NCBI GenBank assembly: GCA_905479495.1
Contig: CAJQMR010000014.1
Location: forward strand, 1 to 64,000
Direction of reading: 5' to 3'
DNA: 64,000 nt
From: an uncultured Anaerolineae bacterium
Lineage (GTDB): Bacteria > Chloroflexota > Anaerolineae > Promineifilales > Promineifilaceae
Below the pieces are notes generated by a model. It searched no databases. It was given only the letters and a program-made list of their open reading frames with translations, and had not been told where the DNA came from. A program made the position numbers and the translations under genes. Positions 1-7,672 of this stretch are shown here, one piece after another; within the stretch, counting starts at the first letter, position 1, and each line of letters starts with the position of its first letter.

Positions 1-838
1 GCACTCTCTGAAAAGTGGTGCCATCTTTTTGCAGATGGCGATGGAGGGTGCGGGTACTCATCGCCAGTTTTCGCGCCACATCGGCCATGGAGTATTGACC
101 ACTGGCCAGAATCTCCATCAGGCAGGCCCGAACCCGCTCATTGAATGAGGATTGCTGCGTCAAATCTTGCAGCCGTTTGGTGAGTTCAGGCTCAAAAATG
201 GACCACATCGCCTGATTGGCCGTCAGAAATGGTTTTCGGGCAGTCTCGGCTGAAAAAGCCAGCCCGTTGAAATCACTGCGGGTTAGCTGCGTGCCAAAAA
301 ACTGCTCGTACGCGGCTACCTCAGGCAGATTCAGGGCCACATAAACTGCCAGCGGATTGATCCGTTCCCGGGTCGCCAAGCGAGCCATGTGCACCCAAAA
401 CGCCAGCTCAAACAGAATCAGAATGGTTGGGAGGGGGCCATCCTGAGGCAGTCCGGCAATGGCAACGCGGGTGGTTTTTTTGTTCTGCTCGATGTTCATC
501 CGCAAGGGGCCAACGAGGGGTTTATAGTGGGAAAGCCGATGGAGTGCCGTGTTCAGGTTATCGCTGCTCAGGGCAGCAAACAGGGGCGGGCTAAACATTT
601 CGGCCGTTATGGTTTGTGTCAGGCGCAGTGGAAAGGTGGGTTCTGCTCGGGTCACGTGGGCCAAGGCGTGCCAGAAGCGCAAATAATCGTCGGCCGAAAC
701 GGTCGGTGCTTTGCGGGAAAACAAGTCGAGCGGCAGTTGGGCGTGGCGCAGCACATCCTGAGTGGGAATACCCAGGTCCTGGAAGAGCAAACGCCACCCC
801 TTTTCCAATGTGTACCTTGTTTTCTTAAGTTCTGTCAT
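1..838 (-). CDS. AraC-family transcriptional regulator with N-terminal ligand-binding domain (partial)
   Basis: About 279 codons are visible, starting MTELKKTRYTLEKGW at an ATG at 838 and running off the left edge, so the last part of the DNA-binding domain is missing. The first ~190 residues resemble the arabinose-binding-like domain of OruR/ArgR-type AraC regulators. The visible C-terminus (QYSMADVARKLAMSTRTLHRHLQKDG) is the first helix-turn-helix of the AraC DNA-binding domain. It lies 23 bp downstream of the aldo/keto reductase gene on the same strand, so the two are probably co-transcribed and the regulator may control that operon. A weak AGGCGGT ribosome site precedes the start. The family call is secure; the ligand is unknown. 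Confidence 0.85.
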   Translation of the reverse strand, partial: MTELKKTRYTLEKGWRLLFQDLGIPTQDVLRHAQLPLDLFSRKAPTVSADDYLRFWHALAHVTRAEPTFPLRLTQTITAEMFSPPLFAALSSDNLNTALHRLSHYKPLVGPLRMNIEQNKKTTRVAIAGLPQDGPLPTILILFELAFWVHMARLATRERINPLAVYVALNLPEVAAYEQFFGTQLTRSDFNGLAFSAETARKPFLTANQAMWSIFEPELTKRLQDLTQQSSFNERVRACLMEILASGQYSMADVARKLAMSTRTLHRHLQKDGTTFQRV

Positions 839-861
839 TGGGCACCGCCTATTCTGTGATT

Positions 862-1788
862 TTATGATCCTTTGGTGGGATCACCGGAACTCCAGGCAAC
901 GCCGTCGCCTCTGTCCATCTCCGCAATCGCCGCCATATCCTCCTCATCAATCGCAAATGAGAACAGATCGATATTCTGCCGAATTCGCTCCCGGTTTGCG
1001 CTTTTGGGGAGAACCGCATACCCGTTCTGGACACCCCAACGGAGCAGCACTTGCGCCTCAGTAACGCCATACTTCTGAGCCATTGCCTTAAATGGCGAGT
1101 TGGCGCTCGCGCCGTCAGCTTTCATGCTTTCTGTCTTTGCACTCGCCTGGCCCGCCGCCGCGCGCCACGTTGACAGCGGTACAAGACTGCTATAGGCGGT
1201 GATGGCAATGTTGTTTTCAGCGAGGTAGGCCACCAAATCCGGCTTTTGCGACCAGGGATGCAGCTCTATTTGGTTTACATCAGGCAGCGGTAGTCCCGCA
1301 GCCTTGATCTCTTCGATGTGTGCCTCTCTAAAATTACTGACGCCAATGGCCCGCGCTTTGCCTTGTTGTTGCAGTTCAAGCAGCGCTTTCCATTGTTCCA
1401 GGCGCTGCGCGTCGCCGAAGGGCGCATGGATCAAGTAGAGATCAACATATTCCAGCTGAAGCCTGGCCAGGCTGCTATTCAAGGCTGCGAGCGTCGCCTC
1501 ATACGTTTTTGGGGATTGCCCCCAGGCTTCATTGCCCGGCCACAGTTTGGTCGTCACGAACAAGCTCTCTCTGGATAGCCCCAATTCTTTAAGCCCCGAT
1601 TGGATACCTTGACCCACCCCATTTTCATTGCCATACGCTTCGGCCGTATCGATGTGCCGGTACCCGGAAACGATGGCTTGCTGGACAAGTTCTGCTGCGT
1701 TTTCGTTCTCAATGAGATAGGTGCCAAAACCAACCATTGGCATTTCGACCTGATTATTTAATGCGAGATATTTTTGTTGGGTTTGCAT
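862..1788 (-). CDS. Aldo/keto reductase
   Basis: A 308-residue cytosolic NADPH-dependent reductase of the AKR superfamily, expected to reduce aldehydes or ketones. Visible signatures are HIDTAEAYGNE (catalytic Asp and Tyr), FVTTKLW (Lys), IHAPFGD (His region) and the C-terminal cofactor loop VLPKSANRERIRQN. The start MQTQQKYLALNN at 1788 is preferred over an upstream start at 1836 because AAGGAAA lies just upstream and the extra 16 residues are not AKR-like. An insertion of about 20 residues rich in Ala, Ser and Lys, before FKAMAQKYG, is longer than usual. The gene leads an operon with the AraC-type regulator and is divergent from the first MalT-like regulator. The substrate cannot be told. 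Confidence 0.92.
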   Translation of the reverse strand: MQTQQKYLALNNQVEMPMVGFGTYLIENENAAELVQQAIVSGYRHIDTAEAYGNENGVGQGIQSGLKELGLSRESLFVTTKLWPGNEAWGQSPKTYEATLAALNSSLARLQLEYVDLYLIHAPFGDAQRLEQWKALLELQQQGKARAIGVSNFREAHIEEIKAAGLPLPDVNQIELHPWSQKPDLVAYLAENNIAITAYSSLVPLSTWRAAAGQASAKTESMKADGASANSPFKAMAQKYGVTEAQVLLRWGVQNGYAVLPKSANRERIRQNIDLFSFAIDEEDMAAIAEMDRGDGVAWSSGDPTKGS

Positions 1789-1861
1789 AGTTTTCCTTAT
1801 CGTGCTTTTGTTAGTATGCTTGAATGATCCCATCATAAACCAAATCTGCGCCTACTCTATC

Positions 1862-1901
1862 ATCATATCCTGCCAAATTTATATCATATCTTGCCAGATT
1901 T
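1862..1901. promoter_or_regulatory. Tandem 19-bp direct repeat, candidate AraC-type operator
   Basis: ATCATATCCTGCCAAATTT (1862-1880) is repeated as ATCATATCTTGCCAGATTT (1883-1901), with two mismatches and a 21-bp period. AraC proteins bind direct half-sites about 21 bp apart, on one face of the helix. The repeat lies 74-113 bp upstream of the aldo/keto reductase start, in the divergent region before the first MalT-like gene. Assignment to the AraC protein at 1-838 is inference. Confidence 0.5.
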
Positions 1902-1983
1902 TGATGATGTCAAGGTGAACAGCGCGGCGAACGGCCGTTTCCTTCACGCAAGAACGCAACTTACTCCAAATGAACTTATACCC

Positions 1984-1989
1984 TATAAT
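1984..1989 (+). promoter_or_regulatory. -10 box abutting the MalT-like regulator start (leaderless candidate)
   Basis: A perfect TATAAT is followed after 7 bases (GGCCCCC) by the ATG at 1997. No Shine-Dalgarno sequence is visible before any candidate start. Transcription from this box would begin at or next to the ATG, giving a leaderless mRNA. The paralogue at 13237 has the same arrangement. No good -35 box is seen. Confidence 0.5.
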
Positions 1990-1996
1990 GGCCCCC

Positions 1997-4660
1997 ATGT
2001 CTGGCGATTTGTTACAAACCAAATTGTATCTGCCCCGATTACGGCCGTCTCTCGTCCCACGTCCCCGCCTCATCGAAACACTTAACCAGGGTCTGACCGG
2101 CAAGCTAACGCTCATTTCTGCCCCGGCCGGTTTTGGCAAAACAACGTTGATCAGCAGTTGGCTTGATGCCCTGCAAACAGAAAAAGATGCCCCAAACTCC
2201 GTGCAAATCGCCTGGCTATCGCTGGACGAAAACGACAGCGAGTTGGCTCGTTTCCTAGCCTACGTCATTGCTGCTTTACAGCGCGTTGATCCGCAAATTG
2301 GCAAGTCGGCGCTGCCGCTGCTGCAGGCGTCGCCGCTGCCAGTTTCCAGCGTATTGACCACCCTACTCAACGACATTGCCAGACAGCCAGAGTCGCTCAT
2401 GCTGGTGTTGGATGATTACCACGCCGTTGATTCGCAACCGATTGACGAGGCGTTGACGTTCCTGCTGGATAATCTGCCGCCACAGCTGCATCTGGTGATT
2501 ACCTCGCGTGAGGACCCCAACCTGCCGCTGGCTCGTCTGCGCGTGCGCGGCTTGCTTACGGAGCTGCGGGCGGCTGATTTGCGCTTTACGGTGGCGGAAA
2601 CGGCCGTTTTCCTCCAAGAAGTCATGGGGCTGCACCTCGCCGAAGATCAAATCGCCGCCCTGGAAACGCGCACCGAAGGCTGGATTGCCGGGCTGCAAAT
2701 GGCTGCGCTCTCCATGCGTGGGCAGGAAGATGTGTCTGGGTTCATCCAATCTTTCACTGGCAGCCACCGGTTTGTGCTCGATTATTTGCTGGAAGAGGTG
2801 CTGCAGCAGCAGTCGGAACACGTACAGGAATTTTTGTTGAAAACGGCCGTTCTCAACCGACTCACCGGTTCTTTGTGTGATGCCCTTACTGGCGACGACG
2901 ATGGCCAAGAAATGTTAGAATCACTGGATCGGGCCAACCTGTTCCTCGTGCCGCTGGATAATGAGCGGCGCTGGTACCGGTATCACCATCTCTTTGCCGA
3001 ATTGTTGCAGCAGCGCTTACAGCAGGGGACCGAGGAATTTGATGTTGCTGACTTGCACGTTCGGGCCAGCAGGTGGTACGAAGCGCATGGGCTAGAAGTT
3101 GAAGCGTTTCAACACGCGGCAGCGGCCCAAGACGTTGACCGTGCTGTACGTCTCATTGAGGGAGATGGGGTGCCGCTGCATTTTCGAGGCATGGGAACGG
3201 CCGTGTTAACTTGGCTAGCATCACTTCCTCAGTCGATGTTAGATGCCAGACCTTCGCTGTGGGTAATCTATGCCTCGGCATTATTTTTTGTCGGTCAACA
3301 CACCGCTGTTGAACAGAAACTGCAAGCGGCCGAAGCTTGCCTGGCAAGCTCAGCGGCTTTGCAAAGCACAGAACCAGACGAAACAACGCAGGACTTAGTC
3401 GGACGCATTGCTGCCATTCGTGCCACTTTGGCTATCATTCAGCAGGATGTGGCAACCATCATGCGCCAATCAAGCCGGGCGCTGGAGAATCTGCACCCCG
3501 ACAACCTGATTTTCCGTTCTGCAACGCTTTGGACGCAAGGGTATGCTTATTATTTACAGGGAGACCATGTTTTAGCCAGCCAAGCTTATGCCGAAGTCTT
3601 ATCTATCACGCAATCGTTTGCGGATTCCATCTACGCCCTAGCGGCGGCAATTAGTCTCGGTCAATTACAGGAAACAGATAACAAACTGTTGTTGGCGTCA
3701 AAAACATATGAACGTGTTCTGCAAGTGGCAGGTGATCCGCCGCAGTTGATTGCCTGCGAAGCGTTTCTTGGTCTGGCTCAGGTGCACTACCAGTGGAACG
3801 ATCTGGATACGGCCCAACAATATGGAAAGCAGTGTGCTCAATTGACGCAGCAGATAGAGAGTATCGACACCTTCGCTGCGTATGGGGTGTTTCTCGCCCG
3901 GCTGAAGCTGGCCCAAGGGGACGTTTCTGGCGCGGTCGCTGCTTTGGCTGAAGCTGAAGCGTTCGCCCGTCAGCATAACTTCCTCTTTCGCATGCCTGAT
4001 GTTGCTGCAGCACAGGTGCTTACCTTGCTGCGGCAGGGCAATCTGACGGCGGCGGCGCAGTTGGTTGAGCAACATGACCTCCCCCTCAGTCAGGCGCGTG
4101 TTCACTTGGCCCAGGGTGATACACACGGCGCTTTAGCCCTGTTGCAGCCGTTGCGCCAGCAGATGGAGGCCAAAGGGTGGCATGATGAACGGCTCAAGAT
4201 AATGATTGTACAGGCACTGGTTCTGCAAGCGCAGGGGGAAACGGATGCGGCTGTGCAACTGCTGGGTGAGGCGTTGGCGTTGGCAGAACCGAATGGCTTC
4301 ATTCGCATCTTCGTGGATGAAGGGCTGCCGATGGCGCAACTGTTGTCGGAAACGGCCGTTCGCGGCATCATGCCGTCCTATTGTGAAAAGCTACTCGCTG
4401 TATTTGCAACTGAGGGGCACCCTGTCGAGACAGAAACGTCCCCAGCCCCTGCTCAATCCCTTGTTGATCCGCTCACAAAACGAGAGATGGAAATTTTGTC
4501 CCTCATTGCCACTGGATTAAAAAACAAAGAAATCGCCGCCACCCTTTTTGTCAGTGTGAACACCGTGCATTATCACACCAAAAATCTCTACAGTAAATTA
4601 GGGGTGAATAGTCGCACACAGGCGATTACCAGAGCAAAAGCGCTGAATTTGTTGGCGTAA
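1997..4660 (+). CDS. MalT-like LuxR-family ATP-dependent regulator (copy 1)
   Basis: A large (887-residue) STAND-class transcriptional activator. Near the N-terminus are [16 protein letters not shown] and the Walker A motif [10 protein letters not shown], then a Walker B-like region LMLVLDDYHAVDS and the winged-helix/arm segments. The middle (about 350-800) is helical TPR-like repeat, the usual inducer-sensing part. The C-terminus is a LuxR helix-turn-helix (LTKREMEILSLIATGLKNKE, then VNTVHYHTKNLYSKLGV). The start at 1997 (MSGDLLQTK) is chosen because it aligns with the paralogue at 13237 and follows a TATAAT by 7 bases; 1970 and 1988 are alternatives. It heads a long plus-strand block that it may activate. 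Three ACGGCCGT copies fall at positions shared with the paralogue. Confidence 0.93.
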   Translation: MSGDLLQTKLYLPRLRPSLVPRPRLIETLNQGLTGKLTLISAPAGFGKTTLISSWLDALQTEKDAPNSVQIAWLSLDENDSELARFLAYVIAALQRVDPQIGKSALPLLQASPLPVSSVLTTLLNDIARQPESLMLVLDDYHAVDSQPIDEALTFLLDNLPPQLHLVITSREDPNLPLARLRVRGLLTELRAADLRFTVAETAVFLQEVMGLHLAEDQIAALETRTEGWIAGLQMAALSMRGQEDVSGFIQSFTGSHRFVLDYLLEEVLQQQSEHVQEFLLKTAVLNRLTGSLCDALTGDDDGQEMLESLDRANLFLVPLDNERRWYRYHHLFAELLQQRLQQGTEEFDVADLHVRASRWYEAHGLEVEAFQHAAAAQDVDRAVRLIEGDGVPLHFRGMGTAVLTWLASLPQSMLDARPSLWVIYASALFFVGQHTAVEQKLQAAEACLASSAALQSTEPDETTQDLVGRIAAIRATLAIIQQDVATIMRQSSRALENLHPDNLIFRSATLWTQGYAYYLQGDHVLASQAYAEVLSITQSFADSIYALAAAISLGQLQETDNKLLLASKTYERVLQVAGDPPQLIACEAFLGLAQVHYQWNDLDTAQQYGKQCAQLTQQIESIDTFAAYGVFLARLKLAQGDVSGAVAALAEAEAFARQHNFLFRMPDVAAAQVLTLLRQGNLTAAAQLVEQHDLPLSQARVHLAQGDTHGALALLQPLRQQMEAKGWHDERLKIMIVQALVLQAQGETDAAVQLLGEALALAEPNGFIRIFVDEGLPMAQLLSETAVRGIMPSYCEKLLAVFATEGHPVETETSPAPAQSLVDPLTKREMEILSLIATGLKNKEIAATLFVSVNTVHYHTKNLYSKLGVNSRTQAITRAKALNLLA

Positions 4661-4815
4661 CGGCCGTTTCTCCCTCCCAACCTACAACATCCCCCAAACA
4701 GACTACAAATTTTCTCGCCGCCAACTACCAATTTTGGTAGGGACTGATGCTGCCATCTGCCATATCCTGTGTACACAGCAAACAAACACACCCGCCACAA
4801 GGAGAAAAAGTAAAC

Positions 4816-4998
4816 ATGAACAATCAAGGCAACAATAAATCCGAGCAAAACATTGTTGGAGCAGGCCTCGCGATTGGTGTTGGTCTGGGCTTAATCTTTG
4901 GCTCTGTCATCGGCAATGTCGGTGCGGGACTGGTCATCGGTATCGCCGCAGGCATTGGCTTTGCCACCGGAAAACAACGCAAGAAAAAGTCAGAATAA
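4816..4998 (+). CDS. Small glycine-zipper membrane protein
   Basis: A 60-residue protein with a hydrophilic start (MNNQGNNKSEQN), one long hydrophobic stretch rich in Gly, Ala, Val and Ile with GxxxG-like spacing, and a basic tail (GKQRKKKSE). AAGGAGAA before the ATG at 4816 makes this the start; the reading frame is open from 4747. The pattern suggests a small glycine-zipper membrane protein with the basic tail inside. A similar 54-residue protein is encoded at 10358. Both lie in the MalT-regulator block. The function is unknown. Confidence 0.7.
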   Translation: MNNQGNNKSEQNIVGAGLAIGVGLGLIFGSVIGNVGAGLVIGIAAGIGFATGKQRKKKSE

Positions 4999-5008
4999 AC
5001 GCCAATCT

Positions 5009-5057
5009 AAGTAGCCGTTCGGAATTAACATAGCGGTTTCGTACCGAACGGCTACTT
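5009..5057. terminator. Perfect 14-bp inverted repeat, candidate terminator
   Basis: AAGTAGCCGTTCGG (5009-5022) pairs perfectly with 5044-5057 across a 21-base loop, just after the small gene at 4816-4998. There is only a short T stretch after it. A second inverted repeat (GCCCATTCG at 5061-5069 with 5090-5098) follows before the next gene. Confidence 0.5.
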
Positions 5058-5060
5058 TAA

Positions 5061-5098
5061 GCCCATTCGTCAATTCCATATTTTATTTGCGAATGGGC
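5061..5098. repeat. 9-bp inverted repeat before membrane gene
   Basis: GCCCATTCG at 5061-5069 is complementary to CGAATGGGC at 5090-5098, with an AT-rich 20-base loop. It follows the larger hairpin at 5009-5057 and ends about 20 bases before the ribosome site of the next gene. It could be part of a terminator or a leader hairpin; no U-tract follows. Confidence 0.35.
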
Positions 5099-5133
5099 AC
5101 TAATCGGAATCAAAACAAGGAGATATGGGAAAC

Positions 5134-5811
5134 ATGAAACAATTACAGAAGTGGGGCGGCGCGGCCGCATTGTTCGAAGCATTGGCGTACATCATTGGTT
5201 TTATCGGCTTTATTGCCGTGGTCAACGTCGGCGGCATCACCGACCCGCTGGACAAGGTGGCGGCCATTGTCGCCAATCAGGGGATGCTGACAGCCCTGAT
5301 GCTGATTGTCTACGTCGCCTGGGGCGCGTCGCTGGTGGTGCTGACGCTGGCGCTGCACGAGCGACTGAACGGCAAGAATTCCGCCCTGGCGCGCACCGCC
5401 ACCGCCTTCGGCATCATCTGGTCAGTGCTCGTCATCGCCAGCGGCATGATCTACATCGTCGGCATGGAAACGGTGGTGGCCCTACAGGCGACCAACCCCC
5501 AACAGGCGGCCACCGTCTGGCTGGCGATTGGCTCCATCTTTAACGGTCTGGGCGGCGGCGTGGAAGTGGTCGGCGGCATCTGGGTGCTGCTGCTGAGTGT
5601 GGCCGGGTTGCGCGGCGGGTATTTCGGCCGTGGCCTGCACTATCTGGGCTATCTCGTCGGCGCGGCCGGTGTGGTCAGCGTCATCCCCGCCGCTGCCGAA
5701 ATCAGCGCCAGCATCTTCGGCCTGACCCAGATTGTCTGGTTCGCCTGGCTGGGGATCAACATGCTGCGTCGGCCGGTGTCGGTAACGCAAGGTGCGGCCG
5801 TAACGGCATAA
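5134..5811 (+). CDS. Multi-pass membrane protein, DUF4386-like
   Basis: A 225-residue very hydrophobic protein with about six membrane spans. Short segments such as YLGYLVGAAGVVSVIP and IVWFAWLGINML, plus its size, resemble the DUF4386 membrane proteins encoded further along at 8526 and 17498, but the match is loose and the N-terminal part differs. The start is either 5125 or 5134; AAGGAG at 5117-5122 is better spaced for 5134. It sits between the small glycine-zipper gene and an NAD(P)-binding protein on the same strand. This gene is more GC-rich than its neighbours and lacks the ACGGCCGT palindrome. The function is unknown. Confidence 0.65.
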   Translation: MKQLQKWGGAAALFEALAYIIGFIGFIAVVNVGGITDPLDKVAAIVANQGMLTALMLIVYVAWGASLVVLTLALHERLNGKNSALARTATAFGIIWSVLVIASGMIYIVGMETVVALQATNPQQAATVWLAIGSIFNGLGGGVEVVGGIWVLLLSVAGLRGGYFGRGLHYLGYLVGAAGVVSVIPAAAEISASIFGLTQIVWFAWLGINMLRRPVSVTQGAAVTA

Positions 5812-5878
5812 TGCGAGGGATTCAATTTATTGTCAATGGGGTTGTCCCCGTTACGACATATCATACGAGGAGAGTACG

Positions 5879-6652
5879 ATGAATTATTTAATCGTTGGTG
5901 CAACTGGGGCAACGGGCCGCTTGCTCACTGAACAACTGCTGGAACGGGGCCATTTTGTAAAAGTGATTGTGAGATCACCGGAAAAATTGCCGGAAGCCGT
6001 CAGAAATCATGCCAATTTGACCATCATCCATGCCGCCGTTCTCGATTTAAGCGATGCGGATCTGGCCCAGCATGTTCATGGGTGCGATGCAGTCGCCTCC
6101 TGTTTGGGTCACAATGTGACCTTCAAGGGCATGTATGGTCATCCGCGTAAACTTGTTTTGGATGCGACCCGTCGGCTGTGCCAGGCCATTCGCGCCAACA
6201 ACGCCGCTACGGCGACGAAATTTGTCTTGATGAACACGGTGGGAAACAGCAACCGGGACCTGAATGAACCGCTTGCCTTTGCTGAAAAAGCGATTGTTGG
6301 CCTTTTGCGCCACCTGGTGCCGCCGGTGGCCGATAATGAACAGGCGGCCGATTATTTGCGAACCGAGGTGGGGCAAAATGACAGGTTGATTGCGTGGACG
6401 GCCGTTCGGCCAGACACGTTATTGGATGAGGCCACCGTTACAGAGTACCAACTGGTTCCATCCCCAACCGAGAGCCCGCTTTTTGGTTCAAGAGAAACCA
6501 GCCGCATCAATGTGGCGCATTTTATGGCGGACCTGATGACGGATGAGGCTTGCTGGGCGCAATGGAAAGGGAAAATGCCAGTTATTTACAATCAGGCGGA
6601 AGCAGTTGCCCCCTCTCAAACCGACGCCAGTGAACGGCCGTTGCTGTCCTAA
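5879..6652 (+). CDS. Atypical SDR / NmrA-like NAD(P)-binding protein
   Basis: A 257-residue protein opening with the dinucleotide-binding signature LIVGATGATGRLLTEQLLERG, then a basic residue pattern (VRSPEKL) suited to NADP(H). The length and the absence of a clear YxxxK pair match atypical short-chain dehydrogenases of the NmrA/NAD(P)H-binding type, which include redox sensors and small reductases. AGGAGAG a few bases before the ATG at 5879 fixes the start. It is followed after 19 bases by the membrane gene at 6672, so an operon is likely. An exact substrate or sensing role cannot be assigned. Confidence 0.85.
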   Translation: MNYLIVGATGATGRLLTEQLLERGHFVKVIVRSPEKLPEAVRNHANLTIIHAAVLDLSDADLAQHVHGCDAVASCLGHNVTFKGMYGHPRKLVLDATRRLCQAIRANNAATATKFVLMNTVGNSNRDLNEPLAFAEKAIVGLLRHLVPPVADNEQAADYLRTEVGQNDRLIAWTAVRPDTLLDEATVTEYQLVPSPTESPLFGSRETSRINVAHFMADLMTDEACWAQWKGKMPVIYNQAEAVAPSQTDASERPLLS

Positions 6653-6671
6653 CCGTGGAGCAAAACAGCTA

Positions 6672-7109
6672 ATGACAACTCATAAAATGGCAAACAATTT
6701 GGTCGATGTAAAGATAATCCTCTCCGCCCTGTGGGTGGCCCGCATGTTAACCGGCTTTGTCGGTGATGTGCTGAAATTCTATGAACCGGGAATGGTTGCC
6801 CAAATAGCGGCCGAAGCGGTGGATGGCATGTTATTAACGCCGGGATTTTTACTGGCTGCTGCAATCATCTTTGTGATTCCAGTTTTTATGGCTTATTTGT
6901 CTCTGATACTACCTTACAAAGCGAATCGCTGGGCAAATATCATCGTAGCTGTCCTATTTTTTGGTCTGAATTTAATTGGAGAATTGCCTACATACGAATA
7001 CGCATACCGGACATTTCTGGTCATTGTCGAAATGGTGTTCCTTGGCTTGATTGTCTGGACTGCCTGGAAATGGAATGAGTCGGGAATGCAAATAGGACGG
7101 ACGCAATGA
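6672..7109 (+). CDS. Four-span membrane protein (DUF6326-like)
   Basis: A 145-residue protein with about four hydrophobic segments and a pattern (LSALWVARMLTGFVGDVL near the start, LILPYKANRWANI in the middle) that I recognise as resembling DUF6326 membrane proteins. The start at 6672 (MTTHKMANN) has GGAG upstream; the frame is open further back, over the end of the previous gene. Its stop overlaps the ATG of the next reading frame (ATGA at 7106-7109), so translation of the two is coupled. No function is known for the family. Confidence 0.75.
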   Translation: MTTHKMANNLVDVKIILSALWVARMLTGFVGDVLKFYEPGMVAQIAAEAVDGMLLTPGFLLAAAIIFVIPVFMAYLSLILPYKANRWANIIVAVLFFGLNLIGELPTYEYAYRTFLVIVEMVFLGLIVWTAWKWNESGMQIGRTQ

Positions 7110-7552
7110 GCAAAGAAAAATTTTTAACCATACGCTGGAATAATGTCCTTTCACTGGGAGTAGGAATTCCCACCTTGATTTATATTGTCGTCGCTTTTTC
7201 CACCTCGATTTGGTCTGGACAGGGCGGCTTAATCGGACTTTCGATTTTCGGGGCGCTTTTTTGACTGGTTATCGAGCTACATACCGTCATGCGGTTCGCA
7301 TGGCTTCGGGAGAAATCAGATAACGACGTTTCGGTCAAACAGGCAGCCACGCACCCACTGGCAATTATTCGTCGGGTTTACAATGCGGTATTTTGGGTAT
7401 TCCTGCTGCCCTTTTTCACAACGATGGCCTACAGCACGGGCTTTATAACCTTTACCGTCGTTATTTTTATTCGACTGACGCTTAATTTTTACACGAATAA
7501 CTTTCTCAATCTCACACCAGCGCAGCACGAACGTTATCCGTTCCGCATTTAA
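7106..7552 (+). pseudogene. Membrane protein gene interrupted by an in-frame TGA
   Basis: A start at 7106 (overlapping the previous stop as ATGA) encodes MSKEKFLTIRWNNVLS and a first membrane span, then meets TGA at 7262-7264. The same frame continues open to 7552 with further hydrophobic segments and ends NFLNLTPAQHERYPFRI. Together they would make a protein of about 148 residues with roughly four spans, the size of its upstream neighbour. A single C-to-T change (CGA to TGA) would explain the break. A restart at the ATG at 7289 is possible but has no clear ribosome site. It could be a real pseudogene, a sequencing error, or UGA readthrough. Confidence 0.6.
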
Positions 7553-7565
7553 AAGGAACTATTCA

Positions 7566-7652
7566 GGTGCTGTGGCCGGTGTCCCCACCGTGCCACGCAG
7601 GTAGCTCGGTCTGGAGAGCAGCCCTTCGGGACTGAGATGCGGCCACAGCCAG
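7566..7652 (+). ncRNA. Candidate structured leader RNA upstream of the MBOAT-like gene
   Basis: An outer stem pairs GCTGTGGCCG (7569-7578) perfectly with 7640-7649. Inside it, CGGTG-TCCC-CACCG (7577-7590) is a tetraloop hairpin, and CTCGGTCT (7605-7612) pairs with GGACTGAG (7629-7636) using two G-U pairs. With the outer stem shortened to 8 bp this gives a three-way junction. GTGGC (7572-7576) can instead pair with GCCAC (7592-7596), extending the inner hairpin and breaking the outer stem, so two exclusive folds exist. The element ends 10 bases before the AAGGA ribosome site of the gene at 7673. It matches no riboswitch class I can recall with confidence. Confidence 0.5.
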
Positions 7653-7672
7653 AGTTACAAGGAATTAATCTC

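Noticed and set aside
389-859. Open reading frame of 156 residues on the plus strand
   Set aside because: It lies opposite the AraC-type regulator, whose protein matches a known family; no ribosome site and no family similarity.
1318-1578. Plus-strand reading frame inside the aldo/keto reductase gene
   Set aside because: The minus-strand protein carries all AKR motifs; this frame is a shadow.
7566-7652. TPP or cyclic-di-GMP riboswitch
   Set aside because: CTGAGATG and CACGCAGGTAG recall short pieces of those classes, but the surrounding conserved core and order are missing.
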